A stretch of DNA of 64,000 nt, taken from NCBI GenBank assembly GCA_964036155.1, contig OZ038423.1, forward strand, positions 24,319,249-24,383,248, written 5' to 3'. This DNA is from Diploscapter coronatus (taxonomy: Eukaryota; Nematoda; Chromadorea; Rhabditida; Rhabditidae). How positions within the stretch are numbered: position 1 is the first letter of the stretch; each line of letters begins with the position of its first letter. Under the pieces are notes generated by a model. That model was not told the origin of the DNA. It ran no database searches and saw only the letters and a list, made by a program, of their open reading frames with translations. The position numbers and the translations under genes were made by a program. Below are positions 10,894 to 22,739 of the stretch, piece by piece.

Positions 10894-11763
10894 TCAGGGC
10901 TTCGGTGTGGTCGAACCGAGGTTCTGAAGCGATTTGATGAGCTCCTCGATGAAGTTCGTCTCCTTGCCCACTCCGCCATGCGACGTCTGGAAATTTTACT
11001 ATTTGTAAAAAAGAAATTAATTAGCATGCCGAGCGTAAATATATGTAGAGGTCGGCAAAATCTCCAATGGAAGTTCACATTCGAGTTTAAGGATAAAACC
11101 CTTCTAATTCAGTTAGAGACTTTACAATAGCATAGAACATGTTCCCTTCGAATTTCATCAAATAATTTAGCACTATTGTTAAACTGTACTGATTAAACAT
11201 AGCGTTGTCTAAATTTCCCCACCTGATCTCCCAGCGTCAGGTTAACATTATTAGAGATGCCCTTAGATTTGTCGACTCCCAAGTCTCCGCCCAACCCAAA
11301 GTCGGTATTGTTCACGATTGCGGTGTCTTTATCTGGAAAGTGGGGGATATATGAAGTCCTTTAAGAAAATGGATATAGAAAATTCTCATTTCAAAAAGGA
11401 TACATGAAATCCCCTTTCAAAAAATATATCTGAAATCTTGGATATATGAAATCTCAGATTTCTTACTTTTGATGTCAAAAGTGCCGTTTCCAGTAACGAT
11501 TTTGAAGTCTTTCTTGGCGCCCCATCCGAAAATGTTCAGGTTGCCGTTCGCGTCGATTTCAGTCTGAAAAATCGATAATTGTCGATTTTTCGGATTTTTA
11601 TTGATTTTTTAGTTTTTAATCAAAAATTTAGAAATTTTACCTTCCCATCCTCGGTCTTCTTGATGTTTAGGCCACCGAACGGGAGCGGAATAACGAAGCC
11701 GCTGTCCTGAGTATGGACGAGGATGAAAACCAGAGAAACAGCGACGATCAGCAGGAAACGCAT
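10894..11763 (-). CDS. Small secreted protein, nematode-type, 140 residues
   Basis: Four exons (11763-11641, 11563-11467, 11332-11223, 10986-10894) join in phase to 140 residues. The start MRFLLIVAVSLVFILVHTQ is a strong signal peptide. The mature part is polar, with repeated Gly/Asn/Asp (FGGLNIKKTEDGK, NLNIFGWGAKKDF, DFGLGGDLGVDK) and a short amphipathic stretch near the end (NFIEELIKSLQNL), finishing STTPKP. No cysteine is visible in the mature protein. The ATG lies ten bases after a TTTTCCAG acceptor, consistent with spliced-leader trans-splicing. I do not recognise the family. Several GATATATGAAATC-like motifs occupy its introns. Confidence 0.75.
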
Positions 11764-13385
11764 GGCGGTAGGCCTGGAAAATTTTCTTTTGAAGTCAGGT
11801 AAAACATGACTTTTATAGAAATTTAGAAGAACATTTTTGAGAAATATAAAAATTGAAAAAGAATATGAAAAATCGCGAATGAAAGAAAATAAAAACAGAA
11901 TAAAGCATAAAATAGTGAAAAATGACGAAGTAAGTAATAAGTTTCTAGTGAAAGCATACAGTGAACATGCCATCGTGTTAGGAAAATCATAGCAAGTTGT
12001 TATTTGGTAGAAAGTAGCGAGAGAGCATTTGGAATCGAGAGAAGGAAAGAAGTCAGAAAAATCGTCATTGGGATTATCCGGATATAGACGGATAGATTTA
12101 TTGACGCGTAACCCCTTTGAATAGAGTGAAATCATAGAGTACGCTGAATATTGCGACTATTCCTTTGAGCTTTAGGCCAAGGCTTATAGAAAGAAATATA
12201 TTTTGTATTGTAGATTTTCTTCTCAGATAGGTACAGGTAAATTATAAGTAGTTTTTTCAGTATAGCACTTTGATATGAGTGACAATATTTCAAGCCTGTT
12301 TTACTTTCAACACCTGTCATTTGTAGCATGTCTTTTAGATGTATTGTTTTGACATCATAGAATATTCAAGACCGTCTTTTATCTGGGTTCTTTGTATAGG
12401 ATAATTTGTTGGATACATGCAGTTTATTAGTTTCTCAACGAAGATCAGCTTTTTCCTGCACATTTTCAAATAAAAATCAAATTTTTCATCATCTAATGAG
12501 GTCCATTTTATTTTTAACTCCATATCTTCATACTCTAATCTTCGGGTCATTTGCTGAGAGCCATCATGATGAAGGGATTTATGAGATTTGGTGGGATATA
12601 TGAAATCCCATCTCGGTCTTAAGTCGCAAAATTTGTTTATGGATCTGAGAAAATGATGGAATCTTTCTCATATAGTGCACACAGAGAGTGGTGTCTGGTA
12701 AAGTGACCCTCTCTTTCACTTTTTCTCTTTCTCTCCCTTTCCTTCCCTCTTTATCTTCCTGTCTCTCTTTCTCCCTTCACAGCTGTTGCCGACTTTTTAT
12801 GTCTCTTTTTACCCTCTTCTTTCTTTGTGCTCTCTATCCAAGGAACTTCCGAATTATTTCAGACATTTACTAGCAAATAATGTTGAAATATGAGAATGTT
12901 GTTCTAAATTTTTATCTTTCTTCAAAAAATTTTTTTCCAATGGTTTAAGATAAGCTTTTAAAACTGGCTAAGATTATTTTATTCGAACTTCCAAGTTTGA
13001 AAGTTTGGACGTTCTATTCATCCTGTCTTCCATTCTTTATTTCGAAGTTTACCCTTTTGAAGGGCACGCGGTCCCATTCATAGTCTAATGCGCCTCTTGA
13101 ATAGAAAGGATAATATATTTCGGTTTTGGAACTATATACCGTAAACTATGCATTAGGAATCTCTATTTGATATATTCGGATATATGAAATCTTCTTTATT
13201 TATCCATTTCATATTTCATATATCTTATCCAACCCTTAATAAACTCCTTCAGAACCTTTAGCAAACATACCCAAAGTAGCTTATAATTACTCTTTCTGTT
13301 TCTCTGCGCATCCACCTCTCAAAATATTCTCCTAGTGTTTATGAGATACAATTTCAAAACCGTCTGATATAATTTCAGCTATGAC
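11764..13385. other. 1.6 kb intergenic region with polypyrimidine tract
   Basis: Lies between divergent genes. It contains a CT-rich tract at about 12702-12785, a GAAGATCAGCTTTTT motif at 12440 and GATATATGAAATC motifs at 12593 and 13178. Open frames here are low-complexity or unspliced noise; no supported exon. Confidence 0.5.
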
Positions 13386-15050
13386 ATGTGCTTAGGGAAA
13401 AGGAATGTACAGATTTCGTTATTAGCGTATTTATTCATCTTTCTGTCTATTCAATTATCGATAGTCTATGTAACCCAGAGGCGAAAAACTTATGAAAATA
13501 TTCCTGAAAGAAATTCTACTGTCAGGTGTGCTAATTTTTAAAAGTCCTAGTAAATTTTCAGATTTAGATTCCCTAAAGTCCTAATAATCGGAGCTAGAAA
13601 GGCCGGAACAAGGGCTCTATTAGGTCAGAAATTTTCGAAAATTATACATTTTAGACTCTTCAGATTCCCTAGCCCTGCACCCGAAAATCAGGATTGCTCG
13701 GAAGGAAACTCACTATTTTACAAATTTAAATTTTAACAAAGGAATCGATTTTTACGCCAAGTTTATGCCACACTTGACTGATGAAGACCAGGTTTAAATC
13801 GCATTTTTTACTTTTTTAATTTTAAAATTTAGATAGTTGTCGAAAAAACTCCAGCGTATTTTACATCTCCGGAGTCTCCTAAAAGGGTTTTTGAGTTCGA
13901 TAGAAATATGAAGCTTATTCTGATCGTTAGAAATCCCGTAGAAAGATCGATAAGTGATTTTACTCAGGTTGAACAGTCTAGCTTTTTTATTGGATGAAGG
14001 TCGATTTTTAGGTATACTATAATCGATTGGAGCAAAATAAAACGCTACCGGTATTCGAAGAAGAAGCTTTTGATAAGAATGGAAGTTTAAATGTGGAATA
14101 TAAACCTGTTAGGTAATCACCAGATTAACCACGAGATTAAAACAAACTTATAATTAAAACTTTTAGATGTCAATGAAATTTTATGCCTCAATTTGATTTT
14201 AAAGTACTCTTGATCATCTAATAATTTTTGAGACGTAAAAATTAACCTTCTTGGTCTTTTCAAGCTATTTTAACTGAGATAATGAAAATAACATTGAAGC
14301 TAATACGCTAATCTTTAAAATTAAACCGAATTATGACCTACTGTGATTACTATTTCAGGAATTCTCTATATGACGTGCACATGCAAAACTGGCTGAGATA
14401 TTTTCCACTCTCCCAGATTCTAATCCTAAATGGAAATTTGTTCAGAGGAAACCCACTCATCGAGGTAAGTCAATTTGAAAATTGCGAGAATTTTTGCAAG
14501 TGACTGGAAATTTTTCGATTTTCCGATTTTTCATACTCCACAAAGTATTAGCCAGACATGTGCTGTTGTTCGAAGAAAAACGAAAATGGGGGCTTAAACT
14601 TTCGAAATTTTCATATTATAAAGTTTTAGTGGAAATATACTTTTAGCTAAAACGAGTCGAAAATTTCCTGAATCTACCACATTCTATATCTTTATCTCAA
14701 TTGCAGTTTAACGAACAGGTAAATAAAATTATGGAAAGATTATTAAGAGAAGTAGCCATCAAATTTATAGATGTTCAATTTTAATCATTATATCATGTCA
14801 AATTTTATTCGATTTTTATCAATGGACTTACTAGTTATCATTTTTATTATTGCCAACAAATGAAATTAAATTTCAGAAACGATTTTTCTGCTTCCGAAGA
14901 ATACCAAGCCGAGCGGCGCATTGCTTAGGAAATGGTAAGGGACGGAAACACCGTAAAATCGAAGATTCAACTGTCGAGAAGCTAAAAAAAGCTTTCGAGC
15001 CACATAATCGGAAATTCTATAAACTAATCAATAGGACATTTGATTGGTAA
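13386..15050 (+). CDS. Heparan-sulfate 3-O-sulfotransferase (type II Golgi membrane enzyme)
   Basis: Eight exons (13386-13525, 13562-13623, 13655-13791, 13833-13967, 14012-14112, 14359-14464, 14707-14751, 14835-15050) give 313 residues. MCLGKRNVQ is followed by a hydrophobic signal-anchor (ISLLAYLFIFLSIQLSIVYV), then the sulfotransferase fold: the 5'-phosphosulfate loop FPKVLIIGARKAGTRALL, EKTPAYF, the 3'-phosphate motif VRNPVERSISDFTQ, then LRYFPLSQILILNG, and the C-terminal Cys pair (KRFFC...AHCLGNGKGRKH) ending FYKLINRTFDW. These match animal HS3ST enzymes (C. elegans hst-3.1/hst-3.2), which transfer sulfate from PAPS to the 3-OH of glucosamine in heparan sulfate in the Golgi. The exon 7/8 junction was chosen because it keeps the family's spacing; exon 8 could instead start at 14877. 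The start lies just after an ATTTCAG acceptor. Confidence 0.9.
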
Positions 15051-15393
15051 AGCTTTAATTTACTGTTTTACAGGGTATTTGTCATTTATATCTTTCATTC
15101 CATATCTTTAGCCTTGCCGCCAATTTAATATGTGAATCTTAATCTTGATACGGGATTATGCTATAGCTTTAATAGTGCCTTAAATGGTTAATAAATTGTT
15201 TATTTTTCAAATCTCATATAGCATGATAAATATCGTGTAAGGAAGTGAAATTCATGCAATTATGATATTTGAGGCATAAGATTTTAAAAAGCTCACAGAA
15301 GATAAGGCAATATAATAATGTTTAACTCTAAGATCAAAATATCAAATTAAATTCCCACACTGAATTTTTAGTTTTGAAATCTTCCAGAAAAAA
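15051..15393. other. Convergent 3' spacer
   Basis: AT-rich region between the stops of the sulfotransferase and the sre-like gene; nothing coding seen. Confidence 0.4.
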
Positions 15394-16993
15394 TTAAGAA
15401 TTCCAAGCCGCTTTGAAGTTGTTGAAATAAACTTCACCACCATTCATGTTTCGTCTTTGCCACTCTGTGATCAAATTAATCATTATTTCAAATTAGCTAA
15501 AAGCTGGCTTAACCTTGGTTTCAAAATGCTAATAAACTAAAATTTAAACCAGAGTTAAGTTAATAAATGGACTAAATCTTGTTGATACCTGGTTGATCTT
15601 TCTCTAAGGTTTGTATAACTTTTGCGTTCGATCGGAACATTTTATTAAGCGACATTATAGCTACCGATCGATATTCCTGATGACTTACGAGTAAACTCAA
15701 TAATGTGAGGTTGACAGACCTAAAATAGCTTAGGCAAAAGTGGGAAGCCTAGGTGAATTTTAAACCGACACTGGAATCAACATATCACAACCCACAAAGC
15801 ATACAATTGCGCCATTAACGTCGTCCTCGAAGGCAAGCTTAAACCCATAAACACCAATGATAGACACGATTATGACGCAACACCCAGAAGATAGAATAGC
15901 GCAAGTTAAAAGCTGAATTTAAAAGTATTTTTGAAATTAGAATATATCATTACCTCCATAACTTTGAGATTAGCTTTCAACTGAAACTTCACCGATAAAG
16001 TATAATGTTTATGAAATTCATGATTGGGCCTTGATAGTAGTTTCATTTTTCGTTTATTATATTTTAGAAGGATTAGAAATAAGCAAATTGGAACGATCAT
16101 TATAACAGACTCAGAGACGGTTATAGCCAAAATAGTCTTGACATTTAAGGTGAATATAACTAAATTTTGATCGTAATAATATTTTAAATTATAACTTACA
16201 GAAAGTCATAGCCAATGAACTGACTATGGAAAGTATATTGAAAAACCCTAATATTGTAATAGAAATCCAAAACCTTTTTCGTTTTTCATAATCTATTAGG
16301 TAATAAGTTGCAAATGCACGTTCTGAAATTCTTAAATGCAGATCTTTGTAATAGAAAAGCTAGGCATATGATTTTTGCATTATAGACGAGTTTACCTAAG
16401 ATAATCATGGGTAGAATCGATATAAGTTGCAAGGTACCATTAAAATATAGCACTGAAGATATTATTAAAGGAAAATCGTAGTTAATATCACCTAAATTAA
16501 TTTTTTTTTTTGAAAATCTAACTTAAAAAGCTTACCATAAATTTTAATAGCTTGTCTTTCATACATAATTGTGATTATTCTACCCAGAGTACCAACCACA
16601 TGGTGTATAAAGAAATTTATTAAAATTGTAGTTAAATTTTTATGAAATAACACAGTCGTAGTGGCTAACGTATAAATTCCAAAAATCATTCCAACAAGTA
16701 AAAATAGGAGGCTTAACATTTCCAATACTGTAAAAAGCTGAAATATAAGTTATATTGAAAAATAAAATGCTTATGCAAAACCTATTATGTTAAAATTATT
16801 CTCTTCATTGCTAAGTGATAAATTTTAAGAAATAGATTCTAAATTTATCAATGGAGATATTTCTTTTGAATTATAATTTTTTTTTTTTTTAATTTCATTA
16901 ATAACTTACGTTGATAATTTTTGGCCTGTCATTTTCGTCTTGAAAATACGCGAACATCGCCGTCATTAATTCAAGCTTTGTTCCATCAGACAT
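15394..16993 (-). CDS. Sre-class serpentine chemoreceptor
   Basis: About eight exons on the minus strand give roughly 345 residues with seven hydrophobic segments. The start MSDGTKLELMTAMFAYFQ (16993) leads into TM1 (LSLLFLLVGMIFGIYTLA). The class signature follows TM3: ERAFATYYLIDYEKRKRFW near 16323-16265, the Sre counterpart of a DRY motif. Later segments include an ILAITVSESVIMIVPICLFL helix, a long cytoplasmic loop (KRKMKLLSRPNHEF), and a C-terminus ending YFNNFKAAWNS before TAA at 15396-15394. Sre receptors are nematode-specific GPCRs thought to act as chemosensors in ciliated neurons. All exons keep frame with short introns, so the gene appears intact. The junction after ...DMLIPVS (about 15762) to SVNLTLLSLL is the least certain. 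Confidence 0.82.
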
Positions 16994-17620
16994 TGTGACA
17001 TTCACCACGTATGCCGGGAACATTATTGTCATTATAGAATTTTAAGGCGATTTTTGAAAAATTCTGAAAATTCGAGCATGAAATATAACGTTCTAACTCG
17101 ACGCCTCGATAGTTAGACATGTTAATGAGGGACAGTCGATGAAGGTTAGATTTGTAGTTTACTGAGGTGGAAAATCGGATAAAATAACTTGAATCTGAAC
17201 AAAGTTTAAATATTTGTGTAGGAAGAAATTTCATAGCTAAATTATTAGTCTCATGATCAAAAATTAAGAATCTGAAAATATCTGAATCTCTTCAAGTTGT
17301 TTTCTGCAAAGGCGCTTTTTTCTAAGTTGCAGGTGCTAAAAATCATTTAGAAAGGGTAGAGTAGCTTTTTATAACTCACCAAAAATCATAGGATTTAAAT
17401 ATGAACTCTGAAACTTCTATATTCAATTTAAATAATAGACTTAATATCTGAGATCAGATAAGCATTATTTTATTGCATCAAGGTCAGGCCTGGTAATAAC
17501 GCTTAAAATAGGCGGGATTTCATATCCTACCTTTCTAAGGTAAGATGTAACATATGGTTCTAGATATAATCTCGATAAAATTTATATGTCTACAAATGCC
17601 ATATTCTTACCATTTAAAAT
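16994..17620. other. Divergent promoter region (sre / TSP1 gene)
   Basis: AT-rich interval between two divergent starts. A minus-strand frame at 16986-17234 shows no domain and no sensible exon junction. Confidence 0.4.
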
Positions 17621-18967
17621 ATGATTTTTCGTCTAGCCTACCTATTCTTTTTCATAGTTTATGTTGAAACGGTAAGCTATACTTAAATTCCTGAACTTTT
17701 AAGAATAATCTAGAAAAACTGCTCATCTATCCAAGGAATTTATTGCGATTGTGTGGAAAATGATAGTCTGATTATGGTATTTTGAAATTATTTAATTCCT
17801 TTTTAATTTTATATTTCAGTTACAAAACTGTCTTAGAAATGGTAGTTTGTCGTCTTGGTCAAAATGGTCGTCTTGTAAAAACGGCTTCAGGAAAAGGAAA
17901 AGAACTTGCGATAACCCTATTCCAATCAGTAAGGAGTCTAAAACGGAAATTTTTCCAAAATTAAAATATTATTTTAGATTCTTCCTGCACTGGAGAGTTT
18001 ATCCAGAAGGAAAAATGCTCTTCCTCAAAGCGTGAAAGCCTGACAAGTGAGAAGAAATCCAAAAATTTTGAGTTCTTATTTGGACGATGGACAGAATGGA
18101 GTGAATTTTCGGAGTGTAATTGCAAAACTGAAGAGAGAATGCGGTATATTTTAATTTATTTAAATTTATATTTAGAATGCTGCAGTCTTATTTTCATGGC
18201 ATTTATTCTTACCTAAATCTTTTCTCGATAATAAATTTAAAAATGATATTATAACTGCAGTAATCCTTGTATTTTAGAACCAGAAGATGCTTGAATGAAG
18301 CTTGTGAAGGGTGCTCTTATGAATCTAAATCCTGTAGTAGAGATGAAATCGATGGAAATTGTCCTATTATTAAAAGGCTTTCTGGATGGACTGAGTGGAT
18401 GAATCATGGCATATCTTTTCAATTTTTATTTTCTTAATATCTAATTTTAGATACAAAATCTATTCGATATAGAGCCTCATGCTCTGGTCGATCTCCAAAT
18501 TTATCAATTGAATTGTTAAATGAAGTTAATGACCTTCATATAAATGACGAGTTTCAGAGTAAGGATAATAATTATTCATTTGGCAAATATTAAAGTAGAA
18601 GATTAAACTATAAAAATCCAATTTCCGTTGCACACATGATGGCATATTTTCGATTTTTGCTTACTACTTTTAATCGATTTTCTTATTTTCTAGATTTAAT
18701 AACATTTTAGACCCAAAGTGGTCACACTGGGAGGTACGAGAAGAAATCGCGCTAAGATATCGAATCAGATTTGAAAAGGTCGAAATAGACTATCGAACTA
18801 TTTCAAGGTTAAGGCATGAAGATCAGCTTTCTAATTGTATAGATATATTCTGGACGTTCACTTTCTGCTGTACTTCATTGATTTCAGGGTTTGCTATTCA
18901 ATTCTGTTGTAATTTTTGCTTTAAAAGAAGAGAACATGATTATATTAAGCCGGTTTATTATGATTAA
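17621..18967 (+). CDS. Single-pass membrane protein with thrombospondin type 1-like repeats
   Basis: Seven exons (17621-17671, 17714-17776, 17820-17928, 17978-18143, 18278-18408, 18451-18558, 18711-18967) give about 294 residues. MIFRLAYLFFFIVYVET is a signal peptide. The ectodomain has a Cys-rich start (KNCSSIQGIYCDCVEN) and TSP1-like repeats: LSSWSKWSSCKNGFRKRKRTC, then WTEWSEFSECNC...TRRC, and weaker ones at WTEWM and WSHWEV. A C-terminal hydrophobic segment (IFWTFTFCCTSLISGF) is followed by a short basic tail ending KPVYYD. WSxW motifs and basic-Arg strands are typical of TSP1 domains, which mediate matrix and cell-surface contacts. The fifth intron lacks any GT donor and appears to use GC (CATG/GCATAT). 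No specific orthologue recognised. Confidence 0.68.
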
Positions 18968-19261
18968 AATGAATAAATATTGACCTGTTTAGAATTCATG
19001 AGAATCGATAGTAAGTCTTTCTTGGTAGAGTTTGAACAGGCCAGAATGGATGGAATTTGTTGGGTCTGAAAATTGAACTTTCTTATTTCTTTTTCAGAAT
19101 ATAACTCTGTTGGTTTGGTTAGTAAACATTCTAAATAAAATAATCAACAACGTAACATGACGATACATACTTTATTTCATGCATTTAATTTAAATAATAA
19201 AACGATAATTTGTCTAAATAGTGCAACCTAATACCTAAAAAAATGTTCAAAACAAAAACAA
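18968..19261. other. Convergent spacer
   Basis: AT-rich gap between the stops of the TSP1 gene and the collagen gene; no feature seen. Confidence 0.35.
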
Positions 19262-21940
19262 TCAATGCCTGGTTTTCCTCCCAGGTAGTAGCCACATTGT
19301 CTTTCTGTACCTTAAAGATAGTTGCTTATCCCCCAAATTAGCCAAATTTTTCGAGTTCAGCATCGCAGTTCCCCTTGTCAGATATCGGTGGGTGAATTGG
19401 TTTGACGAGGTTCGATCGTGAGATTCGAAGAATGGAGGCAGGGACGGGGGAGATGCCTTGATCTTAGTTGAATTAATTGAATATTTAATCGGGACAATTA
19501 ACGCTTTAATTACCTCATAACTATCATCAGATTGAGTAAACGCTGGTGGCTGGGCGGTGGGTTGGGTTTCCTAAAATTAAAATTCAATCCTTAAAAGTTT
19601 TTCTTTGACCTATTACCGTAACATAAGCCGAAGTATAACCTGCAGTTTGAGTTTGCGCTGGATTAGTTTCAAATTCAGCGTTAGTCGTCGCTGGGGTTAT
19701 AGTAGGAAAAGTCGGTGTTTGTCTGAATTGTAATTTGCGAAAAATGCATTTTTTGACATAAAAATTTCAAGGCTACAGGTGAAATTTTATCAGTAAAAAG
19801 AAAAATTCCGACGTTTTTTGAAGATGTCATTCTCTGATTTACCCAAAACTCAATTCATCGTTAGGAGTTCCAATGACGTATTCATTTTTCGAGTGATGCT
19901 TTTCGGGGCAATTGCAATACAGAGCATCTTTTCCTGGGCGGCCGGCTCTAAAATTGTATCCTTTTTATTTTCAAGAGGAAATTAGATCTTACTTTCCAAC
20001 AGATCCTGACACTCCATCTAAAATTTTCAGGTAGCTTTAGATTGCATTTTTTTCAAAAATTATGATACCCGGACCATTTGGTCCCTGAAATTAAAAAAAG
20101 TGTGCATGTCTTAAAGGCTAGAAAAATTACCGGCGATCCATTCGGGCCTTGGGGTCATGAAGTTTCAAATTTTAACTCTCAGACATTTATTTTTAATGAG
20201 TTTTCATACCAACGGGACCCTGCAAACCTGGCTCACCTAAAAACTTTTCTATTTCTTTATTTGCTTACAAAATTTTTACCAGGTGGCCCGGAAATGCCTC
20301 TGGGCCCAGAAACTACAAATGCATGTTCTTTTTTACTTGTTTAGAAATTGAAATTTTGCCTCCAATAGGACCGGGAACGCCTTTTCTTCCTAAAAATTAT
20401 TATTCTTAAAATTTGAAGGATCATTATCTACTTACCCTTAGGTCCAGGAATCGCTTTGACTCCGTCAGCTCCTTTGGCGCCCTAACTTTAAAATGTTAAA
20501 AACTAGAGAAAAGTAAGTTTTCATAATTTTTATTTCATGAAAAGACTGATCTTCATATTTAAAAAGAATAGTAATTCACCTTCAGCCCTCTAATTCCAGC
20601 TCTACCCGGTGTTCCGATATCGCATAAAATAAAATATATATTAAGTTTAAAAATAAAAAAAATACCCTGAAGTCCCGGTTTTCCATTAGAGCCTAAAAAC
20701 TTGGGTACATTGGAAAATTAAAATTTTGTTAAGAATCAAAAAAGAATTCTACCAGGCAGTCCCGGAATTCCACTGGCTCCACGAGGTCCCTGACTTTTTC
20801 CCTTTAATTTTATCGTTTTAGAAAAATTTCACCTTGATCCCAGGATAACCTTTGACTCTTAAAATTCAATTCCTAGGTATGTTTAGAGAAAAATCTTATC
20901 TTTCGGTCCTTGCACCCCCATGGGCCCAATCGGACAGGGTTCGCAGAATGGGTCCGAAGGGGGTAAGGTATGTCCACCCTGAAAAAATAAATTTAGGATA
21001 AATTAAATTTTTTCTAGGTTATTTTACTATGACTTGAAAAATGAGGTAATTTCTTTAACTTACCCCATAAGAGTCTTGAGGGGTTTCAAAGGTCGGAGGG
21101 ATTACATTATATCTGGACGGGGGTGACACTGCGTCCTCTCCATCATAGCCCTAAATTTTGTTATTTTTAATTAAGCTCGAAAATGTTTAGGTAAACTCTA
21201 CGAATTTTAGCTGTGAAAAGAAATCAACTTTTTACCTGCCGACCAGGGAACCCATTAGTTCCTGCCTCTCTGAGAATTTCTTTCTCTCTAGGGTCAAGAA
21301 AAGCAAATTTCCGAACCCTCTATTTCCCTGAGGACCCTTCGGTCCGATCGGGCATTTGTAGGAGTGGATTAGGGAAGTGATGTCGTGTTTGTAGGATTCT
21401 AATGAACAGCAGCCTGAAATTAAACATACTAGATGATTGACTTCTATTAGTGAAGATCTTAGAAATTGATGGACTTCTGCTATTTTTAGGCTATAAATTC
21501 TCACACTTCAATTTCGTGTAGCTATAGCCATATTCCGGGAACCTCTGTTGTTGAGCGGTATATGCTGAGGGTTGTGGTGCCGGAGCATGGCTTTCCTAAA
21601 TTTAAACTCTCAGAAATTTTGAATATTTAAGACTACGGTAGTATAAGTGGACTGCTCTCCATAAGAATCCCTTCTTCTTCGAACTTGATCTGGGGCACCT
21701 TGAATATCAATGTGCATAAGGTCATTCCAAGCTTCCTTGGATAATTTCTGAATTTAAAATATCGATACATTTTAGAAATCGATATTTTACGTCAATCTCC
21801 TCCATTTCCTGTACCATTTCCATGTCAATTTCGTTAATGACGTTGTTCAGAATCGGCACGGTAATTAATAAAGTTGATAGAGATAGAAATGATATGAATG
21901 TTGATACATGAATGACATTCGTTAGAGAGGGTATATCCAT
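19262..21940 (-). CDS. Cuticle collagen with about 22 exons
   Basis: Exon 1 (21940-21791) encodes a nematode cuticle collagen N-terminal domain: hydrophobic ISFLSLSTLLITVPILNNV then MEMVQEMEEID. Exon 2 (21747-21637) gives LSKEAWNDLMHIDIQGAPDQ and RRRR, a subtilisin/BLI-4-type cleavage site. A Cys cluster (CCCSLESY...YKCPIGPKG) opens the triple-helical part, which runs through more than a dozen tiny exons of perfect Gly-X-Y register (for example GPRGASGIPGLPG and GTPGRAGIRGLK), interrupted by CEPCPIGPMG and closed by GRPGKDALYCNCPEKHH. A non-collagenous Thr/Pro/Gln tail follows, with the stop at 19262. The molecule trimerises and becomes part of the cuticle. Three junctions depart from GT-AG: a GC donor after GVPGPIG, and two sites near 20899 and 20615 that need AT and CG dinucleotides to keep the Gly-X-Y register. 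Layout suggests the dpy/sqt type of collagens; no symbol assigned. Confidence 0.85.
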
Positions 21941-22739
21941 GATATAAAATATACCTAAATTTCAAATAAATAGGTATTTTATGATACGATAATATCGATA
22001 TCGGTTACAATCAAATTTTCATGACCTAAATATATTATAGCATTTAAAGCAATAAGTTATTTGGTGGTATAGTATATGAAGTCAGGATAATATGCACGCT
22101 ACGAGTTTATATACCTGGGATAATAATAGTGGATCTGAGATTTGTGAAAAAGTGGGGGCCAGATAATAAGCAACCATACCATACCATTATCCATTAGACT
22201 GCTGCATATATCTCATGGAAAAACTAGCATGGCATTAGCTAACTCCCTGAGAAATGCGAACTATTTTCGTACAGTAAAGAATTGTAAGTTGTAATATTCG
22301 ATATCTGCAATCTTTAAACAAAGCAAAATGATTGTTAATTATATTAAAAATGTTTGTATTTATTTGTTTAAATTTATAGAATGAAACCGCACCACAATAT
22401 CACATAAGCATGAAAATATCGTCTAAAATATCCCAATAGATAAGGAAAAATCAATATACTTTAAGCTTAGAAATTAGTATATTCAGAATCTCGATACTCG
22501 TACCAACTCGGCATAAATAGTAGTTTTTAATTAGTTTGGAAATGAAGATTGCAAAATTATGCGTAATTTATAATCGAAAAAGCACCGAAAATGCCTATGT
22601 AGTTTCAACTTTAAATTATGAAAAGTACAAAGTAAAGACTAAATATGTTGAGCAATCATACAAAGCGTCTAAAATTGAAGAATAACTTATTTTGGGAAAA
22701 AGTGAAGTTGAATATCGACTCGGTGCAAAAGATCAAGTC
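21941..22739. other. Collagen promoter and fcho-1 3' flank
   Basis: AT-rich 800 bp region containing the collagen promoter and the 3' UTR of fcho-1. No coding exon recognised. Confidence 0.4.

Noticed and set aside
11620..12135. 171-residue minus frame
   Set aside because: Its C-terminal part is the first exon of the small secreted gene; the upstream part is AT-rich Phe/Ile/Leu noise, and a TTTTCCAG acceptor separates the two.
12688..12873. Open frame MVSGKVTLSFTFSLSL on +
   Set aside because: It is a translation of the CT-rich tract, giving Ser/Leu/Phe low complexity without start context or splice support.
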